Assembly (NCBI RefSeq): GCF_036345155.1
Contig: NZ_CP107772.1
Location: 1,550,001-1,614,000 of the forward strand
Length of the DNA stretch: 64,000 bases
From: Streptomyces sp. NBC_00582
Lineage (GTDB): Bacteria; Actinomycetota; Actinomycetes; Streptomycetales; Streptomycetaceae
Direction: 5' to 3'
Of this stretch, positions 17,874-26,843 are shown one piece after another (the first letter of the stretch is position 1; each line of letters starts with the position of its first letter). The notes beneath the pieces are model-generated. The model made no database searches, was not told where the DNA came from, and saw only the letters and a list, made by a program, of their open reading frames with translations. Made by a program: the position numbers and the translations under genes.

Positions 17874-18421
17874 AGCGCCGGCACGAGCGGGGTGCCGTCG
17901 CCGGGCAGCGGTACGGCCTCGGTCGTGGCGGCGACCTCGTCCAGGTCGGCCGGCCCCTGCCCGGCCGGGAGTTCGACGCGGGCCCGGAACACCGGCCGCC
18001 CCTCCACCGCGGCGAGGGTGAAGACGGGGTCGACGGCGGTGCGCAGGCCCACCTGCGCGGCGAAGGCGCGCTCCCGGGGGTTCTCACCGACGAAGACACA
18101 GGCGTCGGCCGGTAGCGCCGGACCGCCGTCCCGGGCGGTGGCGGCGACCGCCCGCCGGAAGATGTCGGGGCTGTCCTTGGCGCCCCACAGGACGAGCGCG
18201 GCGTCCGTGAAGCGGCCCGGGAACGCGGAGTGCAGGGCGGCCGCGGCGCGTGCGGCGGCGTCCTCGCCCGGGCCGGGGTCGGACAGGATCCCCTTGCGCA
18301 CCTCGCGGAAGGCGTCGAGCACGGCCGGTACCCGCGGGCGGGGCCGCAGGGTCAGGGAGCCGTCGGCGTCCACCTCTGCGTCGGCGAGGGTCGCTCCGAT
18401 GTCGAAGAAGAGCACGGGCAT
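17795..18421 (-). CDS. HAD-like hydrolase with degenerate motif I
   Basis: A 208-residue protein with an ATG start behind GGAGG. The N-terminus FFDIGATLAD resembles HAD motif I (DxDGTL), but the second Asp is Gly. The C-terminal half has a clear motif IV-like stretch (ACVFVGENPRERAFAAQVGLRTA), as in haloacid-dehalogenase phosphatases. Loss of the second motif I Asp would harm phosphatase activity, so it may act otherwise or be inactive. Its 3' end lies in the right copy of the tandem duplication. Confidence 0.65.
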   Translation of the reverse strand: MPVLFFDIGATLADAEVDADGSLTLRPRPRVPAVLDAFREVRKGILSDPGPGEDAAARAAAALHSAFPGRFTDAALVLWGAKDSPDIFRRAVAATARDGGPALPADACVFVGENPRERAFAAQVGLRTAVDPVFTLAAVEGRPVFRARVELPAGQGPADLDEVAATTEAVPLPGDGTPLVPALLSELGAGVLDRAGFGVDLRDPLPLA

Positions 18422-18556
18422 GTCGGCGCCTCCGCGGGGTGATCCGGTTCCCCCGTCGACCCTGGCCCATTGGGCCGTGTGCAGCAACCCGGGCGGCGAT
18501 CCGCCGGGGGCGCACGAAAGCTTGCCTTCCTGGCCGTTCACACTCCGGGAGCCCCC

Positions 18557-19756
18557 ATGCCCCTGCGTTCGTCCCCCGTCCTTCCTCCCCCGCTCCCGCG
18601 GCGGGCACGGGCCCTGTCCGTCCTCGTGGTGTGCCTGGGGGCGCTGGCCCCGGCCGCCGCGGCCGTCCCCGTCGGCGCCGCCACGGGGACGCCCGACGAC
18701 CGTGCGCTGCAGCGACGGCTGGAAGCGTTCGTCGACGGTCCCGGCGGACCGCCCGGCGCCATCGCCGTGCTGCGCCGGGACGGCAGGACCCGGGTCGTAC
18801 GGGCCGGGGTCGCCGACCTCGACACCGGACGGCGGCCCCGGACCTCCGACCACATGCGGATCGCGAGCACGGCCAAGGCGTTCAGCGGGGCGGTGGCGCT
18901 GAGCCTGGTCGACCGCCACCGCCTCCGACTGAACGACACCCTGCGCAAGCGGCTGCCCCGACTCCCCTCCGCCTGGGGCAAGGTGACGCTCCGTCAGCTC
19001 CTCGACCACACCAGCGGACTGCCGGACTACACGGAGTCCCCGGTGTTCCGGGCCCAGGTGCGGGCCGACCCGCACCGTCGCTTCGACCCGCACCATCTGC
19101 TCGACTACGTGGCCGACCGGCCGCTGCGCTTCCGGCCCGGGAGCCGGTACCACTACTCCAACTCCGACAACATCGCCGTCGCGCTGATGGCGGAGGCGGT
19201 CACCGGTACGCCGTACGAGAAGCTGCTGCGCACGCTGGTGTACCGGCCGCTGGGCCTGCGCGACACCAGCCTGCCGCAGGGCTACCGGCTGCCCGTGCCC
19301 CATCTCCACGGGTACGACGTCTCCCCGCCCGGGCCGCCCGTGGACGTCAGCGAGGTGCTGAGCGCCTCCGGCGCCTGGGCGTCCGGCGGGATCGTCTCCA
19401 CCCCCGCCGACCTGACCCGGTTCGTCCGCGGCTACGCCGGGGGCGCGCTGTACGGCAAGGCGGTCGTGCGGGAGCAACGGCGGTGGCGGTCCGGGGCGTC
19501 CGAGCCGGCCGGGCCGGGGCGCAACTCCACCGGCCTCGGCATCTTCCGGTATCGGACGCGCTGCGGTGTGGTGCTCGGGCACACCGGCAACTTCCCCGGG
19601 TACACCCAGCTCATGGCCGCGACCCCGGACGGCCGCCGCTCGCTGACGTTCTCGGTGACCAGCCAGATCAACAAGGAGCAGACGCCCGCCGTGCTGGGGC
19701 GGATGCGGGCCCTCGAGGAGGACTTCGTCTGCGCGCTGCTGAAGGGCGGGCGCTGA
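18557..19756 (+). CDS. Secreted serine hydrolase (class C beta-lactamase/DD-peptidase family)
   Basis: A 399-residue exported protein. The ATG at 18557 follows GGGAG and opens a signal peptide (PRRARALSVLVVCLGALAP, cleavage near VGAATG). The catalytic S104-x-x-K107 is in RIASTAKAF, the Tyr motif is YHYSNSDN, and the third box is HTG in VLGHTGNFPG. The family includes D-Ala-D-Ala carboxypeptidases, esterases and peptidases as well as AmpC. The actual substrate is unknown. A single gene, with no neighbours in an operon. Confidence 0.92.
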   Translation: MPLRSSPVLPPPLPRRARALSVLVVCLGALAPAAAAVPVGAATGTPDDRALQRRLEAFVDGPGGPPGAIAVLRRDGRTRVVRAGVADLDTGRRPRTSDHMRIASTAKAFSGAVALSLVDRHRLRLNDTLRKRLPRLPSAWGKVTLRQLLDHTSGLPDYTESPVFRAQVRADPHRRFDPHHLLDYVADRPLRFRPGSRYHYSNSDNIAVALMAEAVTGTPYEKLLRTLVYRPLGLRDTSLPQGYRLPVPHLHGYDVSPPGPPVDVSEVLSASGAWASGGIVSTPADLTRFVRGYAGGALYGKAVVREQRRWRSGASEPAGPGRNSTGLGIFRYRTRCGVVLGHTGNFPGYTQLMAATPDGRRSLTFSVTSQINKEQTPAVLGRMRALEEDFVCALLKGGR

Positions 19757-19783
19757 GTCGAGGGGCCGGCCGGGGTCCTCGGC

Positions 19784-20008
19784 TCACGCCTCCGGTTCCG
19801 GCACCCTGATCGCGCCGACCGGGCAGGCCCGCGCGGCCTCGCGGACCATCGGGTCCCCGCCGCCGTCCTCCCGGCCGGGCAGCAGGGTGCTGTAGCCGTC
19901 GTCGTCCTGGGTGAAGACACCCGGGGCGGCCAGGGCGCACTGGCCGGCGCCGATGCAGACGTCCGTGTCGATGCGGATACGGGTGCGGGGAGGGGTCTCC
20001 CTGTGCAT
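19784..20008 (-). CDS. [3Fe-4S] ferredoxin
   Basis: A 74-residue ferredoxin with three cluster cysteines: C and C in VCIGAGQCALAAPGVF and C in ARACPVGAI. The spacing CxxxxxC...C with Ala/Gly where the fourth Cys would be marks the 3Fe-4S type used by actinobacterial P450s. It lies 12 bp downstream of the CYP105-like gene on the same strand and is its natural electron donor. An outside ferredoxin reductase is needed; none is in the window. Confidence 0.93.
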   Translation of the reverse strand: MHRETPPRTRIRIDTDVCIGAGQCALAAPGVFTQDDDGYSTLLPGREDGGGDPMVREAARACPVGAIRVPEPEA

Positions 20009-20020
20009 GGCGGGCGCCTC

Positions 20021-21238
20021 TCACCAGGTCACGGGGAGGTCGAGCATCCCCTGGATGGTGTCGCCGGGCTTCCAGCGGACCTCGTCGGCCGGGATGGCGA
20101 GCCGCAGGCCGGGCAGGCGCGCGAGGAGGGTGCCGAGGGCGATCTCCAGCTCGGCGCGGGCGAGGTTCTGGCCGAGGCACTGGTGGATGCCGAAGCCGAA
20201 CGCCACATGGTGGCGGGCGGCGCGGTGCCAGTCCAGGGTGTCGGGTGCGGGGAAGGTGTGCTCGTCGCGGTTGATGACCGAGGTCGAGAAGACCACCCCG
20301 TCCCCGGCCCGGATGGTCGTGCCGGCGATCTCGATGTCCTCGGTGGCCAGCCGCAGCAGCCCGTCCGCGATGGACAGCATCCGCATCAGCTCCTCGACGG
20401 CCGCCGGCAGCAGCGTGGGGTCGGCGCGCAGTTCGGCCAGCCGGTCGGGGTGCCGGAGCAGGGTGTACGTGCCGAGGGAGATCATGTTGGCGGTCGTCTC
20501 GTGGCCGGCGACCAGCAGGATGACGGCCAGGGCGATCGCGCCCTCGCGGTCCACCGTGCCGTCGCGCAGTCGCTCGTGGACGAGGGCGTCGAGGACGCCG
20601 TCGCCGGGCGGGCCGTCCAGCTTGCGGTCGATCAGCGCGCCGAGGTAGGCGTCGAGCCGCTCGCGGGCCTCCACCACCTGAGCGGGCACCCTGCTGCGCA
20701 GCATGCGCCGGGACTGCTCCTCGAAGAACTCGTGGTCCGTGTACGGCACGCCGAGCAGCTCGCAGATCACCGTCGACGGCACCGGCAGCGCGAAGGCCGA
20801 GACCAGCTCGGCCGGCGGGCCCTGGGCCAGCATCGCGTCGATCCGCTCGTCGACGATCCGCTGAATGGCCGGCCGGAGCGCGGTGGCGCGTTTCAGGGTG
20901 AAGTTCGCCACCAGCATCCGGCGCTGGGCGTGGTGTTCGGGGTCGTCGACGTTGAGCAGGGCTGCCCGGCGGTCGAGGAGCGCCGTGAGACGCGGGGAGG
21001 TGGCCGGGTAGCCGGGGCGGGTGCGGTCGGTGGACAGCCGGGGGTCCGCAAGGAGGGCGCGGGCCGCGGCGTGGCCGGTGACGACCCAGGCGGTGCGGCC
21101 GTCGTAGAGGGTGACGCGGGACAGCGGGCGGTCGGCGCGCAGGGGGTCGTAGGCCGTGGGCGGGTGGAAGGGGCAGGTCCGGTCCTGGGGGAAGGCGACG
21201 GGCTTCGACAGTGGGGGGAGTTCCGACAGTTCCGTCAT
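20021..21238 (-). CDS. Cytochrome P450, CYP105-like
   Basis: A 405-residue soluble P450. The I-helix has LLVAGHETTANM, the ExxR motif is EELMR, and the heme loop is FGFGIHQCLGQNLARAEL with the Cys thiolate. The opening (LPPLSKPVAFPQDRTCPFHPP) and overall wording fit CYP105, near the CYP105D group that is usually paired with a ferredoxin in Streptomyces and oxidises many xenobiotics. The ferredoxin follows 12 bp downstream. A 19 bp palindrome stands 42 bp before the start. Subfamily assignment is from memory of the family. Confidence 0.93.
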   Translation of the reverse strand: MTELSELPPLSKPVAFPQDRTCPFHPPTAYDPLRADRPLSRVTLYDGRTAWVVTGHAAARALLADPRLSTDRTRPGYPATSPRLTALLDRRAALLNVDDPEHHAQRRMLVANFTLKRATALRPAIQRIVDERIDAMLAQGPPAELVSAFALPVPSTVICELLGVPYTDHEFFEEQSRRMLRSRVPAQVVEARERLDAYLGALIDRKLDGPPGDGVLDALVHERLRDGTVDREGAIALAVILLVAGHETTANMISLGTYTLLRHPDRLAELRADPTLLPAAVEELMRMLSIADGLLRLATEDIEIAGTTIRAGDGVVFSTSVINRDEHTFPAPDTLDWHRAARHHVAFGFGIHQCLGQNLARAELEIALGTLLARLPGLRLAIPADEVRWKPGDTIQGMLDLPVTW

Positions 21239-21280
21239 GAGAGACCTCGCAGACGAAGGGTGCGGCGTACCGCTCGCCAT

Positions 21281-21299
21281 TAGATGCCCCGGGCATCTA
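21281..21299. promoter_or_regulatory. 19 bp palindromic operator upstream of the P450 operon
   Basis: TAGATGCCCCGGGCATCTA: perfect 9 bp arms around a central C, 42 bp before the P450 start. Odd-length palindromes of this form are typical for TetR- or GntR-type repressors. No regulator gene is adjacent, so the binding protein is elsewhere. Confidence 0.75.
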
Positions 21300-21538
21300 T
21301 AGGACGACAGGGAGTTCGGCCAGATCGGCGAAAGGGACGAGATGGCCGGAACCGACCGCTCCGTGCGGGCGGCGTCGGCCTCCGGACGGGAAAACCGCTT
21401 GCCGGCGAGGGGCCGTGGGCCGCAGGATCCGGCCATGTCTCCTTTCGCCGTTCTCCTGCCGCCGATGTCCGACGCCGTCCTTCCGGCGCGGCTCCAGCAG
21501 CAGCCCGGCCGTCCCCGGAGGCCCGATCCCGCGCGTCC

Positions 21539-22162
21539 GTGACGGCCGCGCTCGTCGCGGGCCTGATCGCGGGTTACGGCATCGCCGTGCCCGTCGGGGC
21601 CGTCGCGACCTACCTCGTCTCCCTCACCGCCCGGACCTCTCTGCGCACCGGGGCGTGCGCCGCGCTCGGCGTCGCCACCGCCGACGGGCTCTACGCCCTC
21701 CTCGCCACCGTCGGCGGGTCCGCGCTCGCCGCCGCGCTGCGGCCCGTGCTGGTGCCGCTGCGCTGGGCCTCGGCCCTGGTGCTGCTGGTGCTCGCGGTGC
21801 GCGGCGCGCTGACCGCCGTACGGCAGTACCGGTCCCACCGGCTCGCCACGCGCTCCGTGCCCACCCCGCCGAACGCAGCCCGGGCCTACCTCGGCCTGCT
21901 CGGCATCACGCTGCTCAACCCCACCACCGTCGTCTACTTCGCCGCGCTGGTGCTGGGCAGCGACACCACGTCCTCCGCACGCCCCCTGGAACAGGGCGTG
22001 TTCGTCCTGGCGGCCTTCGCCGCGTCCGCGAGCTGGCAACTCCTGCTGGCCGGCGGCGGCGCCCTGCTGGGCCGGACACTGACCGGCCACCGCGGACGAC
22101 TGGCGACCGCGCTGGTGTCGAGCGGGGTGATGACGGCGCTGGCCCTGGGGATGGTGATGTAG
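21539..22162 (+). CDS. LysE-family exporter
   Basis: A 207-residue membrane protein with six hydrophobic segments. The opening VAGLIAGYGIAVPVGAVATYLV and the second-half LGITLLNPTTVVYFAALVLG are the twin LysE/RhtB motifs (G.xxxPGP and NP). It should export amino acids or related small molecules. The GTG at 21539 is chosen because the protein homology starts there; the nearest GGAGG is 18 nt upstream, which is far, so the start is uncertain. The P450 promoter is shared or divergent from this gene. Confidence 0.85.
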   Translation: MTAALVAGLIAGYGIAVPVGAVATYLVSLTARTSLRTGACAALGVATADGLYALLATVGGSALAAALRPVLVPLRWASALVLLVLAVRGALTAVRQYRSHRLATRSVPTPPNAARAYLGLLGITLLNPTTVVYFAALVLGSDTTSSARPLEQGVFVLAAFAASASWQLLLAGGGALLGRTLTGHRGRLATALVSSGVMTALALGMVM

Positions 22163-22175
22163 AGCCGAGGGGCGC

Positions 22176-22625
22176 TCAGGGGGCGAAGGCCCGGGCGACG
22201 GCGAGGCTGTCCTCGTAGACGTGGTGGCGGGTGACGAGGCCGTCGGTGACCGTGAGGTGGAGGGCGAAGCCGGCCCGGTAGGGGCGCCCGGTGGGGGCGG
22301 CCGTCTGGCGGATCTCGCCCAGCACCACGGCGTCGGCACCGTCGACGAGGACGCGCTCGACGCGGGTGTCCGCCTCCCCGGGCGTGTGGTGGGCGGCGAG
22401 CGTCCGGTAGTGGTCGGCGGCGTCCTCCCGGGTGCCGCGGTGCCGGATCCAGGGCGTCTCGGCGCGGCCGTGCTCGGCCTCGGGCCAGGACAGCCGCCAG
22501 TCGACGCCGTCGGCGTACAGCGCGGCGATCCGTTCGGGGTCGCCCTCGGCGATACGGCGCAGCAGTTCCCGGACGACGGCGCGGGTGGCGGTGGCGCTGC
22601 CGGGGGTGTCGGTCGGCTCGGTCAT
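22176..22625 (-). CDS. SnoaL/NTF2-fold protein
   Basis: A 149-residue protein with the ketosteroid-isomerase-like layout: [28 protein letters not shown] at the start and the beta sheet core [29 protein letters not shown] later. Limonene epoxide hydrolase/SnoaL-like members often end [14 protein letters not shown], as here. The activity is unknown. It ends 13 bp from the convergent LysE gene and stands alone. Confidence 0.86.
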   Translation of the reverse strand: MTEPTDTPGSATATRAVVRELLRRIAEGDPERIAALYADGVDWRLSWPEAEHGRAETPWIRHRGTREDAADHYRTLAAHHTPGEADTRVERVLVDGADAVVLGEIRQTAAPTGRPYRAGFALHLTVTDGLVTRHHVYEDSLAVARAFAP

Positions 22626-22786
22626 GGGCCCGAGTGTGCCGGTGTGGTGCGGGCGGCGCGATGACCCGCGAGGTAAAGGGGCACTCGGGGGGTGGACCGG
22701 TGCGGATGAATCACGGGGGCGCCGGTGTTGTAGGGACAGCCGGTCGGACCGACCCGGTGACGGATGCGATGAAGGGGACGGACACC

Positions 22787-23233
22787 ATGCCTCTCGACGG
22801 CGAGTACGAGCCCAGCCCGGCCCAGTGGGTGCGCGAGCAGGTGGAGTTGTACGAGAGCTCCGGCGGCACCGAGGGCACGACGCTGAGGGACACGGGAATG
22901 CCCGTCATCCTGCTGACCACCCGGGGCGCCCGGAGCGGCAAGCTGCGCAAGACGCCGCTGATGCGGGTGGAGCACGACGGACGGTACGCGCTCGTCGCCT
23001 CCCAGGGCGGGGCGCCCACCCACCCGGTCTGGTACCACAACCTCAAGGCCGACCCGGCGGTGGAGCTCCAGGACGGACCCTCACGGCAGGACATGACGGT
23101 GCGTGAGATCACCGGGGCGGAGAAGGAGCAGTGGTGGGAGCGTGCCGTCGCGGCCTACCCGCCGTACGCCGACTACCAGAAGAAGACCGACCGGGAGATC
23201 CCGGTGTTCGTGGCCGAGCCGACCGCCGGCTGA
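22787..23233 (+). CDS. Deazaflavin (F420)-dependent nitroreductase-family protein
   Basis: A 148-residue protein of the DUF385/Ddn family. [22 protein letters not shown] is the F420-phosphate binding stretch, and [16 protein letters not shown] the family motif. These split-barrel enzymes use reduced F420 to reduce quinones or nitro compounds in actinobacteria. The ATG at 22787 has AAGGGGA about 9 nt upstream; an earlier ATG at 22769 is possible. A strong terminator hairpin follows. Confidence 0.92.
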   Translation: MPLDGEYEPSPAQWVREQVELYESSGGTEGTTLRDTGMPVILLTTRGARSGKLRKTPLMRVEHDGRYALVASQGGAPTHPVWYHNLKADPAVELQDGPSRQDMTVREITGAEKEQWWERAVAAYPPYADYQKKTDREIPVFVAEPTAG

Positions 23234-23317
23234 CCCGGCCGGCCGGTCCCGGCGGCGGATGCGTGGAGAAATCCGCCGTCGGCGCGCATGAAGCGGCCCG
23301 CACCGGGCACGCGAGGG

Positions 23318-24307
23318 TCAGGCCCCGCCGCGCTCCCCCGTCGCGGCGGGGCTCTTGCGTGCCTCGGGCGCGGGGCGGTCGGTGACGTCGAGGAAGATCT
23401 CGTCCGCCTCGGGGACGGTGTCGGCGAGGGAGCGCTTGATCCGGTCGGCGACCTCCTCGACCCGCTCGCTGTCCAGGCCGGGCATCAGGTCCACACGGGC
23501 GGCGACGAGGGCCGTGTCGAGGCCGGTCTTCATGGTGAACAGCGCCTCCACGCTGTCGATCTCCGGCTGGGCGGCCAGCAGGGCCCGGATCCGGGCGTCG
23601 GTCTCGGGGTCGGCGGCCTCACCGATGAGCTGGTCGCGGGCCTCCCGTCCGAGGCGGTAGGCGACGTACACGAGGAGCGCGCCGATCGCGAGCGAGGCGG
23701 ACGCCTCCCACACGACGTTCCCGGTGACCATGTGCAGGACCATGCCGACGGCGGCGAGCGTGACGCCCAGTACGGCGGTGCCGTCCTCGGCCACGACGGT
23801 GCGCAGGGCCGGGTCGCGCAGCCGGGAGGTGCCGCCCTGGCGGCGCACCTGGTGCAGGGCGCGCAGCAGGGAGGCGCCCTCGGCGAGGAAGGCGACGCCG
23901 AGGACGATCAGGCCGGCCACATAGCCGCTGGTCTTCTCCTCCGCGCCGCTCCTGAGGGCCTCGACGCCCTGGAAGAAGGAGAAGCAGCCGCCCATGACGA
24001 AGATCCCCACGGCGGCGAGGAGCGACCAGAAGAAGCGTTCCTTGCCGTAGCCGAAGGGGTGGCGCCGGTCGGCCGGGCGGCGGCTTCGGCGCAGTGCGGC
24101 GAGGAGGAACACCTCGTTGAGGCTGTCGGCGACGGAGTGCGCGGCCTCCGACAGCAGCGCGGGAGAGCCCGCGAGCAGACCGCCGGCCGTCTTGGCGGCG
24201 GCGATGACGAGGTTGGCGGCGAGCGCCACCAGCACGGTGAGGCGTGTCCTGCGGTCGGCATGGGTGTTCGGCGATGTCCCACTCACGCGAGCCGACTGCC
24301 CCGGCAT
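23318..24307 (-). CDS. Cation diffusion facilitator (CDF) metal exporter
   Basis: A 329-residue CDF transporter with six hydrophobic segments (about 25-210) and a C-terminal metal-sensing domain. The signatures are LLSEAAHSVADSLNEVFLL in the second helix and RRHPFGYGKERFFWSLLAAVG, which carry the metal-binding His and Asp. The second site is in EASASLAIGALLVYVA. Zn2+, Fe2+ or Mn2+ export is the known role. The ATG at 24307 lacks a clear ribosome site; a GTG at 24286 is an alternative. Confidence 0.93.
   Translation of the reverse strand: MPGQSARVSGTSPNTHADRRTRLTVLVALAANLVIAAAKTAGGLLAGSPALLSEAAHSVADSLNEVFLLAALRRSRRPADRRHPFGYGKERFFWSLLAAVGIFVMGGCFSFFQGVEALRSGAEEKTSGYVAGLIVLGVAFLAEGASLLRALHQVRRQGGTSRLRDPALRTVVAEDGTAVLGVTLAAVGMVLHMVTGNVVWEASASLAIGALLVYVAYRLGREARDQLIGEAADPETDARIRALLAAQPEIDSVEALFTMKTGLDTALVAARVDLMPGLDSERVEEVADRIKRSLADTVPEADEIFLDVTDRPAPEARKSPAATGERGGA
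23322..23352 (+). terminator. Intrinsic terminator hairpin
   Basis: GCCCCGCCGCG and CGCGGCGGGGC form a perfect 11 bp stem with a 9 nt loop, followed by TCTT on the plus strand. It ends transcription of the deazaflavin reductase gene. It also lies inside the last codons of the convergent CDF gene, so its bases are coding on the other strand. Confidence 0.75.
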
Positions 24308-24411
24308 CCCGGGATCACACCGTGCCGTCGGCGGAAAACGGGGAACGCGGTCGACAGAAGGACGCGGACCGTGAGGGTCCCGCGGGGTTCACATCGTGTT
24401 CGGGAGGTTCC

Positions 24412-25431
24412 ATGAACGGCGGGGGCGGGGGCAACAGCGCGTACGGGCACCGGCGGTTCCAGCGGTCCCGGAGTCACTTCTCGGACCGGATCACCGCGGA
24501 CGGCCGGGACGGATGGCCGGTGGCGGCCGGGCGCTACCGTCTGGTGGTCAGCCGTGCCTGCCCGTGGGCGAGCCGGGCGGTGATCTCCCGGCGGCTGCTC
24601 GGTCTGGAGGACGCGCTGTCGATGGCGGTGGCCGATCCCCTTCAGGACGACCGCAGCTGGCGCTTCACCCTGGACCCGGACGACCGCGACCCGGTGCTCG
24701 GCATCCGGTATCTCAGCGAGGCCTACGACCGGCGGGAGACCGGTTTTCCGGGCGGGGTCAGCGTGCCGGCGATCGTGGACGTGCCCAGCGGCCGGCTGGT
24801 GACGAACGACTACCAGCGCATCACCCTCGACCTGGCCACCGAGTGGCGGGCGCTGCACCGGCCTGGGGCGCCCGATCTCTATCCCGAGAAGTGGCGCGAG
24901 GAGATCGACACGGTGATGGCCGAGGTGTACGAGGACGTGAACAACGGGGTCTACCGGGCGGGCTTCGCCCACGGGCAGGAGGAGTACGAGGAGGCCTGTA
25001 CGGCCGTCTTCCGGCGGCTGGAGCTGCTGAGCTCACGGCTGGCCGGGCAGCGCTATCTCGTCGGCGACACGATCACCGAGGCCGATGTGCGGCTGTTCAC
25101 GACGCTGGTCCGTTTCGACGCCGTCTACCACGGTCACTTCAAGTGCAACCGCTGGAAGCTGACGGAGGACCAGGTGCTGTGGGCGTACGTCCGTGATCTC
25201 TACCAGACGCCGGGATTCGGTGACACCGTCGACTTCGACCACATCAAACGGCACTACTACCAGGTGCACTCCGGGATCAATCCGACGAGGATCGTTCCCG
25301 TCGGTCCGGACCTGGCGGGCTGGCTCACCCCGCACGGGCGGGAGCGGCTCGGCGGTCGTCCCTTCGGGGACGGCACGGCGCCGGGGCCCGTCCGCGCGGA
25401 CGAGGAGGTCCCGCCCCGGGGACGGCCCTGA
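24412..25431 (+). CDS. Glutathione S-transferase-like protein (glutathionyl-hydroquinone reductase family)
   Basis: A 339-residue member of the ECM4/YqjG group. Catalytic Cys in SRACPWASRAVI (CPWA motif) near residue 46; DYQRITLDLATEW and a GST C-domain follow (YLVGDTITEADVRLFTTLVRFD). The family strips thiols from quinone conjugates. Streptomyces make mycothiol rather than glutathione, so the true thiol is open. ATG with GGGAGG upstream. It is followed by a small DUF4235 gene 31 bp downstream. Confidence 0.92.
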   Translation: MNGGGGGNSAYGHRRFQRSRSHFSDRITADGRDGWPVAAGRYRLVVSRACPWASRAVISRRLLGLEDALSMAVADPLQDDRSWRFTLDPDDRDPVLGIRYLSEAYDRRETGFPGGVSVPAIVDVPSGRLVTNDYQRITLDLATEWRALHRPGAPDLYPEKWREEIDTVMAEVYEDVNNGVYRAGFAHGQEEYEEACTAVFRRLELLSSRLAGQRYLVGDTITEADVRLFTTLVRFDAVYHGHFKCNRWKLTEDQVLWAYVRDLYQTPGFGDTVDFDHIKRHYYQVHSGINPTRIVPVGPDLAGWLTPHGRERLGGRPFGDGTAPGPVRADEEVPPRGRP

Positions 25432-25462
25432 ACACTCGAAGCGACTCAAGGAGGAGGACCTC

Positions 25463-25765
25463 GTGGCACGCAACAAGAAAAGGAAGCTCCCTCTGGTGTA
25501 CCAGCCCGTCGGCTTCGTCCTCGGCTGGTCGAGCGGCGCGCTGGCCGGGATCGCCTTCCGCAAGGCGTGGAAGGCGATCCGGCACGAGGACGACGCACCC
25601 GACGCCCTGGACCGTGATCGCGGCTGGACCGAGATCCTGCTGGCGGCGGCGCTCCAGGGCGCGATCTTCGCCGTGGTCCGCAGCGCGGCCGACCGCACGG
25701 GCGCGAAGGCGATCGAGCGGTCGACCGGGTCGTGGCCGACGAAGGACCACGAGGGCCGGCAGTGA
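25463..25765 (+). CDS. DUF4235 small membrane-associated protein
   Basis: A 100-residue protein starting at a GTG with AAGGAGGAGG 5 nt upstream. LPLVYQPVGFVLGWSSGALAGIAFRKAWKAI and ILLAAALQGAIFAVVRSAADR are the two hydrophobic, Gly-rich segments of DUF4235, found in actinobacteria. Both could be membrane helices. Function unknown. Probably cotranscribed with the GST gene. Confidence 0.88.
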   Translation: MARNKKRKLPLVYQPVGFVLGWSSGALAGIAFRKAWKAIRHEDDAPDALDRDRGWTEILLAAALQGAIFAVVRSAADRTGAKAIERSTGSWPTKDHEGRQ

Positions 25766-25777
25766 GGGGGCCGGTGG

Positions 25778-26194
25778 TCAGCCCTGTTTCGGGGCCGTGG
25801 AGAGGGTGTTGCGGAGGGTGAAGGAGTGGCCCGCCGGGTCGGCGTAGCCGCGTTCCTCGTGCGGGCCGGCCGCCCCCTTGGTGTCCAGGGGGCGGCCGCC
25901 GAGGCCGACGATCCTGCGTTCGGCCGCGTCGAGGTCGTCGACGAGGAAGTCGAGGTGCACCTGGAGGGAGTTCTCGGGGCGGGGCCAGCTCGGCGGGGTG
26001 GCGTTGGCGTCACGGCGGAAGGCCAGCCGGGTTCCGTCGGCACTCCTGATCTCGACGCGGTTGGCGGACGCGTCGGTCAGCTCGGCGTCCAGGAACCCCT
26101 TGTAGAACTCGGCGAGCAGCTCGGGCTCGGCGCAGTCGAGCACGACGACGCCCGCTTTCACCAGTGCCCTGCCTTCTGCCCTGTCTTCGGCCAT
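25778..26194 (-). CDS. VOC/glyoxalase-like domain protein
   Basis: A 138-residue protein with the paired beta-alpha-beta-beta-beta VOC modules. The first contains GVVVLDCAEPELLAEFYKGFLDAEL, the second LQVHLDFLVDDLDAAERRIVGLGGR, ending DPAGHSFTLRNT. Metal positions are not clearly placed. The start at 26194 has GGAGGAG close upstream. Such proteins in Streptomyces are often annotated as glyoxalase/bleomycin resistance; the role here is unknown. Confidence 0.9.
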   Translation of the reverse strand: MAEDRAEGRALVKAGVVVLDCAEPELLAEFYKGFLDAELTDASANRVEIRSADGTRLAFRRDANATPPSWPRPENSLQVHLDFLVDDLDAAERRIVGLGGRPLDTKGAAGPHEERGYADPAGHSFTLRNTLSTAPKQG

Positions 26195-26259
26195 GTCTTC
26201 TCCTCCACGAGGTCGGGGGTGGGTCGGGTCCCGCCCCGGACCTTGCGGATACCCCCGTT

Positions 26260-26727
26260 TCAGCCGGTCACCAGCCACTCACCGTCGCGCATCACCTCGC
26301 ACCCCCCGGTCTCCTCCTCACGGGTCCGCCAGGACCGGATCCGTCGCGGGCGGATGAGGAAGTACAGGTGGGGGACGGGCAGTTCGCGGGGGTCGAAGCC
26401 GGTCTTGCCCGCGAAGATCTCGGCGTCCTCCTCGGGGAGTTCGGCGGGCGGCACGGGGGCGGCCGTTCCCTCGATCATGACCACGTCGTCGGCGGGGCCG
26501 ACGGCGAGACGTGCGACGCGGGTGTCGAGGAGGGCGCGGCCGGTGGGGGCGGTGACCGGGGTGGCGACGAGGAGGACGGCTCCGTCCCAGACGTAGGAGA
26601 GCGGGGCGAGGTAGGGAGCCGCGCCGTCCTCGGCGGCGGTGGCGACCCAGACGTCGACGTCCTGTTCCAGCCGGTGGAGCGTGTCGTGCTTGCGCTGCAG
26701 CGCGGTGCGTGCCGGTGCTCGGGTCAT
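26260..26727 (-). CDS. Pyridoxamine-5'-phosphate-oxidase-like flavin/F420 protein
   Basis: A 155-residue split-barrel protein. HRLEQDVDVWVATAAEDGAAPYLAPLSYVWDGA is the start of the PNPOx fold; the middle DTRVARLAVGPADDVVMIEG and end YFLIRPRRIRSWRTREE complete it. In actinobacteria such proteins bind F420 or FMN. It stands alone, divergent from the DUF1304 gene. No specific reaction can be assigned. Confidence 0.87.
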   Translation of the reverse strand: MTRAPARTALQRKHDTLHRLEQDVDVWVATAAEDGAAPYLAPLSYVWDGAVLLVATPVTAPTGRALLDTRVARLAVGPADDVVMIEGTAAPVPPAELPEEDAEIFAGKTGFDPRELPVPHLYFLIRPRRIRSWRTREEETGGCEVMRDGEWLVTG

Positions 26728-26792
26728 GTCTCCAGTGTGGCCGGGGCCGGCCCCCGCGCACTCCGGGACCTGGTACCCCGACTGGACTTCCT

Positions 26793-26826
26793 GGACAGAT
26801 GTCCCGCTATAGTGGACACCTGTCCA
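26793..26826. promoter_or_regulatory. Twin operators GGACA-N2-TGTCC
   Basis: Two perfect palindromes, GGACAGATGTCC (26793-26804) and TGGACACCTGTCCA (26813-26826), start 21 bp apart, about two helical turns. They stand 17 bp before the DUF1304 gene, whose downstream partner is a TetR gene. They most likely bind that TetR protein and close the promoter of this two-gene operon. Confidence 0.85.
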
Positions 26827-26843
26827 AGAAGTTGAGGGAGACC

